Of a stretch of DNA of 64,000 nucleotides, positions 46,003 to 55,299 are shown piece by piece; the stretch's first letter is position 1; each line of letters begins with the position of its first letter. The stretch comes from Scolanthus callimorphus. Lineage: Eukaryota > Cnidaria > Anthozoa > Actiniaria > Edwardsiidae. The stretch covers positions 7,360,251-7,424,250 of the forward strand of contig CM066924.1 of the NCBI GenBank assembly GCA_033964015.1, given 5' to 3'. The notes below the pieces were generated by a model that worked only from the letters and a program-made list of their open reading frames with translations, was not told the origin of the DNA and searched no databases. The position numbers and the translations under genes were made by a program.

Positions 46003-47931
46003 ATGGTGGCCAATCAACCAAGCCTGGCAAATCTTGAGAAGTTGCGATTTTTCGACCCCGATCACTTTAGAGCGGGAAACATCCATAGTTATTTTCATGT
46101 TTGGGAGGAGTTGCTTTCTAATTATCATTGTGGTGAAGTTGACCTTCTCGGTGTGGTACGTGATGGGGTTAAGATTGAGCATTTCTTCCAACCTTTTAAA
46201 GGTCAGTTTAAGGGTGTAAAACTCGATTCCACTTTCCCTCCACCCATAGTACTTAAGAACTCGCACAGCTGTAAGAACTTCCAGCAATTCGTTGTAAAGA
46301 CTATCCTCGATTGGGTCTCGTCGGGAATTTTATTGGTATGGGGTGAAGTGGGTGAAGTCGACCCTCCACGCTTGGTACTACCCCTCACAGTCGAACCGTC
46401 CAAACCAAGGTTGTGCCATGACGAGCGGTACTTGAACTTATGGATTCGAGATCTCCCATTCAAGTTAGACCACCTCAGTGATCTCCCTCGTTATGTGTTC
46501 CCCGGTCATTTTCAGACCACATTTGACGATAAAAGCGGATACCAACACGTGTTATTACACTCCTCCTCTTACACTTTTTTCGGGCTCGAATACGAGGGCG
46601 TGTATTTCGTATTCCGCACATTACCTTTCGGATGGAAGGCAAGCGCATTCCTTTATCACAAGCTCGGGTTGGCTGTGTCTAATGCGGCCCGCTCGTTGGG
46701 AGTACCGGTTTTGCAGTACATAGACGACCGACATGTGGGCCAGTTGTTTATACCTCCCTCTCGTGACAGTGTCCTTCCATCTTATGTACGCGCTGAAGCG
46801 GCAGCGTATATTATATGCTACCTTCTTATCAGGGCCGGATATTTTATTGGTATTAATAAGTCCCAGTACCACCCTTCCACGTCCGTCCGATTCCTGGGAT
46901 TTGTCTGTGACTCTACTAGACAAGCTTTCCTAGTACCACAAGATAAAAAGGAGAAGTTTGCAGCTATCAGAGAAGAAATTCTCCGCTCCCCTTCAGTCGC
47001 CATCAAGACCCTGCAGCGATTCGCGGGGAAGGCAATTTCATTCAGTTTAGCCATACCGGGTTGTAAACTTTACCTCAGAGAGATTTACAAGTCTTTGTCT
47101 AAATTTTCGAGCTGGGGAAAGGCAAACATCACCCTTTCCGGCAATGCTCGATTAGAGATCGAGTACTGGCGTTTTCTGGATGGTTGGTCGGACGTCCTTC
47201 CTTGGAGATCAGAACGCCACGCTGTAGTATCCTTGTTTTGTGACGCCTCTACTAGGGCGTGGGGAGGCACATTAACCAAGGACGGAAGAACGACAATGTG
47301 CAGGGACTACTGGCTACCCGGCACCTCCACACACATCAACATCCTTGAAGCACAGGCCCTGCTGTATGCACTCTCCTCGTTTCGTAATGAGATCCGTTCT
47401 ACGAGAGTTGATGTTCATACAGATAGTCAGACCCTCAAGGCTGCCTTGGAGAATGATGGCTGTAGGAGTTCTGAGCTCAACGCTGTTATTAAAGATATCT
47501 TTCGATGTTGCCGAGAATTTAATGCAAGCCTCATGGTATTCTATGTACCCTCTGCGGAGAACCCGGCGGACCAGCCCTCTAGACACCTTTCAGATCTCGA
47601 CTGTAAACTGGCTAGCGATCCCTGGGGAATGGTCGAACTGCTCTATGGCCCCCACACGTTTGATCTAATGGCTTTGGACAGTAATTGTCAGCACGATCGC
47701 AATGGCCATAATCTACCCCATTTTAGCCCATGGCCGACTCCAGGTTCATGTGGGGTGAACGCATTCGCCCAACCGCTACCTCATGACCATAATGTATATG
47801 TCTTTCCGCCATTTGCCTTGGTGGGTCCACTTTTGCGATATCTATTTGACCAGAACTTCCACAGAGCATTCACAATTGTGGTTCCAGATCTGACCCCGCG
47901 ACGATTTTGGTGGCCCTTCTGCAGTCTATAG
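46003..47931 (+). CDS. Retrotransposon reverse transcriptase-RNase H (642 codons)
   Basis: Copies element RNA into DNA. RT palm motifs: FDDKSGYQHV (about residues 168-177, motif A), LPFGWKASAF (motif B) and YIDD (about 238-241, motif C, the usual YxDD). RNase H: CDASTRAWGG (first Asp), NILEAQALLYAL (Glu), VHTDSQTLKAA (Asp) and ENPADQPSRHLS (last Asp), so all four acidic catalytic positions are present. The tail FDLMALDSN ... VYVFPPFALVGPLL is the region that in DIRS-type elements follows RNase H. The frame may start earlier, at 45877 after a splice acceptor. A lost base near 47913 cuts the tail; the original frame continues (ALLQSIAVDSVLLG ... YAFRCIC) to TAA at 48059. Confidence 0.9.
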   Translation: MVANQPSLANLEKLRFFDPDHFRAGNIHSYFHVWEELLSNYHCGEVDLLGVVRDGVKIEHFFQPFKGQFKGVKLDSTFPPPIVLKNSHSCKNFQQFVVKTILDWVSSGILLVWGEVGEVDPPRLVLPLTVEPSKPRLCHDERYLNLWIRDLPFKLDHLSDLPRYVFPGHFQTTFDDKSGYQHVLLHSSSYTFFGLEYEGVYFVFRTLPFGWKASAFLYHKLGLAVSNAARSLGVPVLQYIDDRHVGQLFIPPSRDSVLPSYVRAEAAAYIICYLLIRAGYFIGINKSQYHPSTSVRFLGFVCDSTRQAFLVPQDKKEKFAAIREEILRSPSVAIKTLQRFAGKAISFSLAIPGCKLYLREIYKSLSKFSSWGKANITLSGNARLEIEYWRFLDGWSDVLPWRSERHAVVSLFCDASTRAWGGTLTKDGRTTMCRDYWLPGTSTHINILEAQALLYALSSFRNEIRSTRVDVHTDSQTLKAALENDGCRSSELNAVIKDIFRCCREFNASLMVFYVPSAENPADQPSRHLSDLDCKLASDPWGMVELLYGPHTFDLMALDSNCQHDRNGHNLPHFSPWPTPGSCGVNAFAQPLPHDHNVYVFPPFALVGPLLRYLFDQNFHRAFTIVVPDLTPRRFWWPFCSL

Positions 47932-48081
47932 CGGTGGATAGTGTACTTCTGGGTCACAAGAATGACTCCTCTATCTTATGGTTCCCGTCTAAAGACCCAC
48001 CCGGGTGGGGCCAGAGAAGGCTACAGTGGGATTTGTACGCCTTCCGGTGCATCTGCTAAACGCTAAATCTTTCACTCCCTG

Positions 48082-49339
48082 ATGTCACAGGTTTTACGAC
48101 CATGGAAACCAGCAGTTCGTTGTCCCCATTGTCTTTACCCCAATGACGCGGACGCGCACTTCTGTCAAGCCTGCGGAACTACAACTGGCCGCAAGAATTC
48201 CTCCCCACCGGTGCACGACATTGACATTGTTGTTATACAGAGGAGGATGCGTGACTTTGAAACCCACACGAAAAGTAAGCCATACGAGCGCCAGAAGTCT
48301 GCTTTGGAGAAACAGCTGTCCGGTTTCCTAGCATCTATGTCGTCTTTTAAAACTCTAGCTTCGTGTACCTCGGATGACATAATCAAGTTCCTGATTTATA
48401 GAGATAAGGCAGGCAGGACCGTTGTGCATTTACCGTCCTGCCCCAGGTCTGACTGCGCATGTCCAAAACGTTTGGCTGCAGGCTCCGTTGATTCTATCTT
48501 GGGTCGCCTTAGAGCACTTTTTAATAACATAGGTCGCTCTAATGAATCCAACCCTGTCGCCCATCCTAGGGTCAAGAGCTATTTAAAATTTATTAAAGAA
48601 GAGCAGGCGGGTCAAGCGGTCGTACCAGCGCAGGCGGTCCCAATGTTCTTCCTGAAGTTTACAAAACTCATTGCTTTTCTCAGACGTCAGATATGCAATA
48701 GTCGCTCGCTCTCTAAAGCCGCGAAATACCTCGTCGTAAGAGATGCTACATTTTTCGTAATCGATTTCTTTACCGGTGGCAGGGCGTCCGATTTAGGACG
48801 CCTATTGACGAATAGTGTTTCACAGCTTAAGAATCGCGAGGGTTTTGTTATCACTCTTACGATAGCTAAGGATCTTCGCTCAGGTACCCGTTCGTTTCCC
48901 CTTACCAAGTTTTCTGAGCAAGCAGTATGCCCGGTAGAGTGGATTTCTTACTACCTCTCAGTTTGCCGTATACTCGATGTCACAATTTCAGGAGGGTATT
49001 TTTTCAGAACTATAAACCGAAAACGGGAAATTGTCGACAAGCCCTTCATGGGGTCAGCGGTCTATAATCGCTTGACCAAGCACCTCAAACAAGCTGGAAT
49101 TTATGAGGGAGAAACCCCACATAGTTTTAGGGTGGGACTTTCCAACACCCTCCGGCTGCTGGATGCTCCCATGACGAGATTATGCACTACATAGGATGGA
49201 AAAGCGGGCAGTAGCAAGGAGGTACACCCAGGTATCAGGCGCGTCGGTTAGTCTAGGGATATTAGGTGTGCTATCGGGAGCCAACGACTTGCCTTCAGCC
49301 CCACTTGTTCATCCTTCCAACCTTATGCCCGCTGTATAG
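48082..49339 (+). pseudogene. Retrotransposon tyrosine recombinase with N-terminal zinc ribbon (two frameshifts)
   Basis: Would insert the circular DNA into the genome. Residues 14-31 form CPHC-x10-CQAC, a zinc ribbon. HLPSCPRSDCACPKRLAAGS follows, then a helical core-binding domain. Catalytic region: FFTGGRASDLG (first Arg), HSFRVGLSNTL (His-x-x-Arg). The 370-codon frame then breaks: a base is missing near 49160, after which the shifted frame gives HYIGWKSG (the His/Trp position), and another near 49210, after which ARRYTQVSG carries the nucleophile Tyr. The last frame ends at TAG 49337-49339. All five key positions survive, but spread over three frames. Confidence 0.85.
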
Positions 49340-49586
49340 TTTGCCCTCCCATGATTACGGAATTTACCAGTATATCAGGTAACAACTAAAACGTTAGTTA
49401 ATACCGCACGTGTTGCAGTTCGCATCCCAGGGATTAATGCTAAGGTTAATGGTAAGGTTTATAGCGATTAACCATCTATTAAAGATTTAGAATTCTGAGT
49501 GATGGGAGGGATGTGTTCTGTATTTGGTTCATGGGCATCTATGCAAACAATGGGCTGGGCTAGCAATGACGTGGTACGCGGCAGGA
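49340..49586 (+). other. Retrotransposon 3' untranslated region
   Basis: Between the recombinase and B1. GTTAATGCTAAGGTTAATGG-type words; no gene. Confidence 0.5.
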
Positions 49587-49650
49587 GCGATCACATCCCA
49601 TAACTTAATTCCCGTGACGGGGTAATAGGTATGCAGTGAGGATAAGATAC
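49587..49650 (+). repeat. Split direct repeat B1
   Basis: 64 bases GCGATCACATCCCATAACTT to GATAAGATAC, identical to B2. Directly abuts A2. Confidence 0.92.
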
Positions 49651-49836
49651 TATTCTCACTGCATACATTATCGCCACGTCACGAAAGAATTTGAACAACA
49701 ACCCAAATATGGAGTCTTTGGAGTCTGCGCGTTGTAGGCAACATGTTTGGCAGCGTGGTTTCACAATCAGTCACCCATTTCCCTGAGTTCGGTTCGTAGA
49801 AGCTGCCGCCGGGAGTCAGCAAAGCCGTGAGGTTCA
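49651..49836 (+). repeat. Split direct repeat A2
   Basis: Repeats A1 (TATTCTCACTGCATACATTA to GTGAGGTTCA). With B1 it forms a palindromic junction at 49631-49666. Confidence 0.92.
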
Positions 49837-49908
49837 CCCACCCACCTCCCCTGGTGGTGGTCAACACCTCGCCTCGCATGCTCACCGCATGCCTATTACC
49901 CGGCAGTC

Positions 49909-49972
49909 GCGATCACATCCCATAACTTAATTCCCGTGACGGGGTAATAGGTATGCAGTGAGGATAAGATAC
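49909..49972 (+). repeat. Split direct repeat B2 (right end of retrotransposon)
   Basis: Identical to B1. Ends GATAC, followed by host sequence AACCATTTGTGG. Confidence 0.92.
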
Positions 49973-50064
49973 AACCATTTGTGGTTGTAACTAATTTGCA
50001 TAGCAACTTTCATGAAACATATCTTGAAGTTCAATATATAAATCATCTTCAGGGACTTAGAACT

Positions 50065-50256
50065 AACGTATGCCAACCAGAGAAAACTCACCTGGATTTG
50101 AAAAAATTATATGGATTCGACCCACACACCAATCCAACGGGCTGATAGCTTAGTTGGTAGAGCGGCGGTCTAGATACCCGAAGGTCGTGGGTTCGAATCC
50201 CACTCTGCCTGGATTTTTTTCAAATCCAGTTGAGTTTTCTCTGGTTGGCATACGTT
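50065..50256. repeat. 42-bp inverted repeat enclosing a tRNA-like sequence
   Basis: Arms 50065-50106 and 50215-50256 (AACGTATGCCAACCAGAGAA and its complement) pair at 41 of 42 positions. The 108-base loop holds the tRNA-like sequence. A 13-base word ATATCTTGAAGTT flanks the region at 50019-50031 and 50257-50269. Confidence 0.85.
50139..50210 (+). tRNA. tRNA-like sequence (tRNA-derived, probably not a working tRNA)
   Basis: Acceptor GGGCTGA/TCTGCCT pairs at six of seven. The A box TAGCTTAGTTGG (50146-50157) and B box GGTTCGAATCC (50190-50200) are consensus Pol III promoter elements, and the T arm GTGGG/CCCAC is perfect. The anticodon stem pairs at only three positions; the loop CTAGATA would give AGA (Ser), but there is no long Ser variable arm. 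More likely the head of a tRNA-derived repeat than a translation tRNA. Confidence 0.5.
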
Positions 50257-50476
50257 ATATCTTGAAGTTTCTCTGCCAAATTTACAAGTTTTTTAGAACT
50301 TAAAAAAAATAATTTACAACATTCGCATCCGTGTTGTATCAGATCAGAGGACTGCCGTTTTCATGAGAGGACTGCCGTCACCTTCCTGCAACAACTTAAA
50401 TCAAAAAATGCACTTTTGCACTTTCACCTTTTTTCTTCATAATAGACCTTTTTTCAAATGGCCGCCGCAAATTCAC

Positions 50477-51225
50477 ATGCCTTAAAATTAAACTGAGCAT
50501 CACCACATTAGTAATCCTTCAAATTTCGTTATGCCAAATGCCATGTCGGCTGAGAAAGCATCAGTCTGATATTTGAAATTTTTACAGAGATTTGTATGAC
50601 TGGGGTATGACGCATACTCCCAGTCATACAAACATCTGTAAATTTTCAAATTTTCAACTTTCGTTTTCTCGGTAGATATTGTATATAATGCAGCAAAATT
50701 TTGTACTTTTACTAAAGCGATGATGTGTGTTCTAGTGCTTGTGTTCATTTTTAACAAAAATCGATTTTAATTTTCGGCTGCCATTTTGGAAATAGGTCTT
50801 TTTGGCATTTTTTTAGAAAATGAACCCTTCTTTTTAACACAATCGGTCACATGCCTTAAATTAAACTGAGCATCACACATTAGTAATCCTTCAAATTTTC
50901 GTTATGCCAAATGCCATGTCGGCTGAGAAAGCATCAGTCTGATATTTGAAATTTTTACAGAGATTTGTATGACTGGGGGTATGACGCATACTCCCAGTCA
51001 TACAAACTCTGTAATTTTCAAATTTTCAACTTTCGTTTTCTCGGTAGATATTGTATATAATGCAGCAAAATTTTGTACTTTTACTAAGCGATGATGTGTG
51101 TTCTAGTGCTTGTGTTCATTTTAACAAAAATCGATTTTAATTTTCGGCTGCCATTTTGGAAATAGGTCTTTTTGGCATTTTTTTAGAAAATGAACCCTTC
51201 TTTTTAACACAATCGGTCATTTTGT
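50477..51225 (+). repeat. 372-bp tandem duplication with a strong hairpin
   Basis: Unit CATGCCTTAAA(A)TTAAACTG to TTTTTAACACAATCGGT at 50477-50848 and 50849-51220, with only small indels. Each unit has the hairpin TTTGTATGACTGGG...CCCAGTCATACAAA, extended by ACAGA / TCTGT. Confidence 0.85.
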
Positions 51226-51800
51226 AAATATGTGGTTAGTGTTATTGGTACCATGTGGACCTTTTTGTAATGATTCCAACTAATACTTGAATGAAACGGA
51301 ATAGCGTTTATGGTAGTTTTGTAGAAAAGCCTAAAAGTCATATTTGGATCAAATTGGCTCATGGGACAACTAATACAAATCTTTCTTTTTGTACAAAATG
51401 GTCATTCCCACAATTTATGAGCAGCTCAAGCAGGTACGTCGTCCCTTTTTAGTATATTTTGGTTTGGCTTCTAAATGGGTGTAGCTTTTCCTCGGAATTC
51501 TAGCCAATTTGCTTAGATTTAATCTCTTAGCCATATTGAAAGAAATCATGAAATGCCGCTAATACGGTACATCTGAAAACTCTTTGCACGACATGGCAAA
51601 ATATTTTCTTGAAAATAATTTCCAGCGGGATAATTTCTGATTCGACAGAATGCACGATATTACACTAATTACACAGCAAATAACTCCTCCTGGTTCGTAC
51701 TAAAAAGAGCCGAAATCGGGCAAAACGTCTTATTTCTGCAAAGGACTTCCGTCACCTTCCTGAGTGCATGGTATAGCCGATTCCAGCTGACGTCATTGTT
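51226..51800. other. No gene recognised
   Basis: AT-rich, no matched repeat until GCCGATTCCAGCTGACGTC (51776), which also occurs at 21523. Confidence 0.4.
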
Positions 51801-53340
51801 GCCAACGAGCAGCCGAGCCAAGAGGCGAGGCTGGGAGGCGGCAGAATTATAGAGCCGTGCGAGGAGAAAAATCTCGAGTTCAGAGTGGTGGAACCACTAG
51901 CCAATCAAAGTGCCAGGATTTCGAAGACGATTATTATTCAAATGGGTATGCAAATACTTGAGCATAATATATCATTGGCGAGCGTGCCACTGAGCAAAGA
52001 CGGTCATCTCAAATATGGCGAGTGTGCCAAACATTTAATCAAAATTTCATCAAAATACTTCAGAACACAACAAATCAAAAACAAAAGTAAATCACTATCG
52101 GCCAGCGAAGCCACAATCTAAACTTGTCTATCAGTATCAGAAGAGAAATCTACTATTTGACCCCTGGTCCACTTCTAAGTGCGCCCGTGTAGCCAACGCC
52201 GCGATGCTGTGTTTGTATATATTTCTCGCGCTGTCATTGCTATCACAATCATTGCTATCACAGTGATTTAGCCTGTTCGTTTGCTCATGGAAATGCAACC
52301 TTTACATGTATGAAATTTAGAGGTAGAGTATTTGTCTCTAAAGTGACCTGCTAGCCGGCTCTCCAGTGGGTTTTTTCGGATATTCGATTTTTTTGGCGCG
52401 CGGGATTCCTGTGTCTCTCTCCCCTCGCGACACAGGAATCCCGACGCCACAGGAACCCCGCGCGCGCCCTAACGAATTCTTCTCTGGAAAACCCACTGGA
52501 GAGCCGGCTCGCAGGCTAGGCCAAATGAAATTAGGGCAGCAGTGAGTCAGAGGAACTAATATTTTCAAAAGGGCAAAACATGATTCACTGTTCTATTGCT
52601 CGTTGGCACTTTTAGCGAGAGCTTCAACTAGTTTAAATATTGACTCTTTTTCGGCGAGGCTACAAAATGATAAAGTCTGAATATCAATAAAAAGGGTGAA
52701 AAATTAAGCAGCTAGAGAAATTGAGCTCGATATATTTACGCACGTGAGTCTGTTCTTGGTCGAGCTGTTAAATGCATCGCAAAAGTCTTTTATGAGATTC
52801 TGCCGTTTTCTTCTCTTCCATTTACACTGATAATTTCATGCAGAAAAGGTTACGGTATCCCTACTCCTTATACAATTTTATAGTTGCCTCATTTCTATCA
52901 CCGAGTATAGCAATAGTAAAAGAGATCATTCAAAGTCTAGTGGTGAGGGATGTAGATGCTGCTCTGTGTCGGGTTGGTCCAATCGAGAGGCACAAAGCAT
53001 CACGAAAGTCTTGCTTGAGGAACGTCAAGAGCAGCGGATTGCAGAGCGACGAAAGGTACCTCAAAAATACCGTAGTATACAGGAAAACTACCAAAGAATG
53101 GTAGTCAAACAGGGTATTGATGTTGTAATTAAAATCATAGAGAAAGGTAGTGAAGAAAAACAGAAAAGACCCCAACATGAAGACGATTATCATCGCAAGG
53201 AAAATCATGAGAATTTTTCTCTCTGAAGCAATGCGTTGCCGTTGGCGACGTTGCTCTGCTGCATGCGCTCTACCTTGGATCCCCTCACACGTGGCTGTTC
53301 TCTGGTTGTGCTTGCGTACGTATTTGAAAATGGCGATGTA
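51801..53340. repeat. Segmental duplication, copy 2 (sister at 19217-20381)
   Basis: Same order as copy 1: GCCAACGAGCAGCCGAGCC, GTGGAACCACTAGCCAATC, CTACTATTTGACCCCTGGTC, GGCCAAATGAAATTAGGGC, then the GPCR. Contains extra sequence near 51835 and 52000-52120 absent from copy 1. Confidence 0.75.
52349..52518. repeat. Inverted-repeat element in segmental copy 2
   Basis: Ends GCCGGCTCTCCAGTGGG and CCCACTGGAGAGCCGGC, with a second inverted pair GCGCG(C)GGGATTCCTGTG inside. Lies beside the point where copy 1 has its 87-bp insert. Confidence 0.75.
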
Positions 53341-53891
53341 ATTAGCTGAGATTGTTATTAAAGGGATTAGGACAACGATAACGAAGGAGACGATGTCGTA
53401 GGTAATCTCTGTGACCCGGAGGTTCTTGCTTTGGTGAAGTATCCACGCCAACTGAATTGCAGACGCAAAAAAAGATGCACCCCACACTGAGCCGATGAGT
53501 ACACGAGTTCGTCGTGGTGTTACGATGTTTCGATGCACAAAAGGTCGCGTTATCTTGAGGAACCGGTCAATAGTCAGCACAGTCAGATGGATAGCAGTGG
53601 AAAACGCCAGGAAACGATCACAAATATCCTTAGCAATCCACAGATGGTTTTCAAGCACAAACGTGCAAGTGATATATAAGGGTATAGTCAAAAGACCAGT
53701 CAAGAGATCGCTAACGGCAAGGCTTGTTACCAGGTAGTTGATACCGTCCGTAAACTAGACACCCTGTAGACCAACACTAGTATTACAGTGTTGGCTACTA
53801 CTAAGGCGAGTGCTAGAATTCCAAGCAGTACTGGTGCTCCCACGTCCGTGAACAATTCTAAAGATGTTTTACTGCCATTTTTTGTGGACAT
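52930..53891 (-). pseudogene. Rhodopsin-class GPCR, copy 3 (single frameshift)
   Basis: Seven-transmembrane receptor of class A, about 320 residues from MSTKNGSK (53891) to TGA (52930-52932). TM1 GILALALVVANTVIL; TM2 would be LAVSDLL; TM3 ends IDRFLKI, a DRY variant; TM4 has the Trp (SVWGASFF); TM5 VLIPLITISANYIAIF with its Pro; a basic third loop with RQRQRIASERK; TM6 ILMIFLAMIIVFMLGS without the usual CWxP; TM7 YLSSLCNPLLLTF, an NPxxY variant; then helix 8. One base is missing between TM1 and TM2 near 53735, where copy 2 is intact, so the full frame is broken after SLRTVS. If that base is a sequencing error this is a working single-exon receptor. Ligand unknown. Confidence 0.85.
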
Positions 53892-54135
53892 CCTGGCTTT
53901 TGAAGATCCCAATAACCAGCTTCCGCGAACCAATTGAGAAACTGAAAGGCAACGTTGGTTTCCTGCTGGTTATTTGTGTTGTATTGATCTCTTTTCTTTT
54001 TTGGGCAGGTGCTTAGTGAATTTTGCACCGATAATGAATCTTTTTTCCTTCTATTTCTTATCTGTTCCTGTGTCTTAGGGCTTATCTCCTTTCTGCGATT
54101 GGCGTTTTGTGTTCGTTATATTTTATCAAGTGGTA

Positions 54136-54600
54136 CTACTTGCTTTTGCTAGTGCCTTTCAAGAACTTCTCGAGGAAGTCGTTATCTGTGCAATCGCAAA
54201 TGTCTTCTTGTACATGTATTACTCTAGCTCTAACAGACTGTAATTCTCAATTCAAGTACTTCGACAGGATTTGTTTGTTAGAAGTACTATAGATCGGTTG
54301 AACAAGCAGTGTCACTTGCTTTTGCTGGCGCCTTTCAAGTTAAGAGTTCCTTGAAGAAGTCGGTATCTGCAACCACGATTACTTTGTTGTAAATGCAGGA
54401 AAAAGACCACTAACAGAAGTAGATATTTTTTGCTATAGAAAGACTTAACAGGTAGCGCCACTTGCTTTTGCTAGCGTTTTTCTTGAAAGCTCTCTTGTAG
54501 TCTCCTCGAGGAAGTCGTTATCTGTAGCAGTCACAGTTATGATATTTGCAATGATTTGCTTCACTTAGAAGTCTTCATTTGTTGTGACTTTATACAACTG
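54136..54600 (+). repeat. Three diverged tandem units upstream of GPCR copy 3
   Basis: CACTTGCTTTTGCTAGCGCC ... TCGAGGAAGTCGTTATCTG occurs at about 54136, 54307 and 54460, period about 160. Lies on the 5' side of the receptor frame. Confidence 0.65.
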
Positions 54601-54819
54601 CTCCTCTGTTTTATAAAAGAACAGTCGGTCCCTTATGCATTATGGGAGTTTTACTCTGACGACTGACACGTCATGTGAATATTTTGCTGCGAACATTAAC
54701 GACTTCCTGTCGATGCTTTTATGATTTCTGACGAATATTTTTATCCCATACTCCTTTTTTATCACTTATAAGAAAATTATATTTCAGGCAACAGTGGAAG
54801 ACACATATTATCTTCGTTT

Positions 54820-55089
54820 TTATAAACGTGGTTCCTGCGTATTCGTTTTGTGCCTTTAAATTAAATCCAATCAAAAACTAATTATTTATTTCAGGTGTAA
54901 AACAGTTTGTTGCCAAGCCACACACTAATACCCTTTCGACATAAAACGTTTTGGTCGTTTGCCGTGAGATCTTAAGAAAAATTTTGAACACTCGATCGAA
55001 GATGAATTCGATATCCCAGCGCCCCCATGTAGTATTCTCTCTATATATAGGAGACTTGAATTGTGAACAGATAAGACACCAAGCAACTT

Positions 55090-55120
<31 letters not shown>

Positions 55121-55290
55121 TTTGGCAAATTTCAGCCTCATTGTTTATATGAACGTGATTCTGTGTATTTTTTTGGCACCTTTTGGCAACAATCAAATCA
55201 GAAAATAATTATTGATTTCAGGCGTAAGACAGTTTGTTCAGACATGTTTGCCAAGCCTAATCGATCTATTATTGTCACACTAATACCCTT
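54820..55290 (+). repeat. Diverged direct duplication, about 150 bp
   Basis: AAACAGTTTGTTGCCAAGCC / AGACAGTTTGTTCAGACATG, each followed by CACACTAATACCCTTTCGA and preceded by TATTGATTTCAG-like sequence, at 54820-54940 and 55140-55300. Confidence 0.6.
55088..55121 (+). repeat. (AT)n(GT)n microsatellite
   Basis: Alternating TA run passing into TG run. Confidence 0.9.
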
Positions 55291-55299
55291 TCGAAATAT

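Larger units (their letters stand above)
42298..49972 (+). mobile_element. DIRS/PAT-like tyrosine-recombinase retrotransposon (7.7 kb, nearly complete)
   Basis: Order: A1 repeat, Pro/Ala-rich gag start, predicted intron with minisatellite, CCHC gag end, RT-RNase H, tyrosine recombinase, then B1-A2-B2. Split direct repeats with a recombinase in place of an integrase define the PAT/Ngaro arrangement of the DIRS order; an RT tail with the DLMALDSN...FPPF segment favours PAT/DIRS over Ngaro, which usually has a hydrolase. These elements are thought to integrate through a circular DNA intermediate without target duplications. Here the left border (GATAC then TATTCTC) and right border (GATAC then host DNA) share a GATAC core. 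Single-base indels in gag, the RT tail and the recombinase make this copy probably inactive, although RT-RNase H is open over 642 codons. Confidence 0.88.

Noticed and set aside
46003..47931. Reading the RT frame as a Gypsy or viral polymerase
   Set aside because: No integrase or protease follows; a tyrosine recombinase and split direct repeats place it in the DIRS order.
50139..50210. A functional serine tRNA
   Set aside because: Weak anticodon stem and no long variable arm; the enclosing inverted repeat points to a tRNA-derived repeat.
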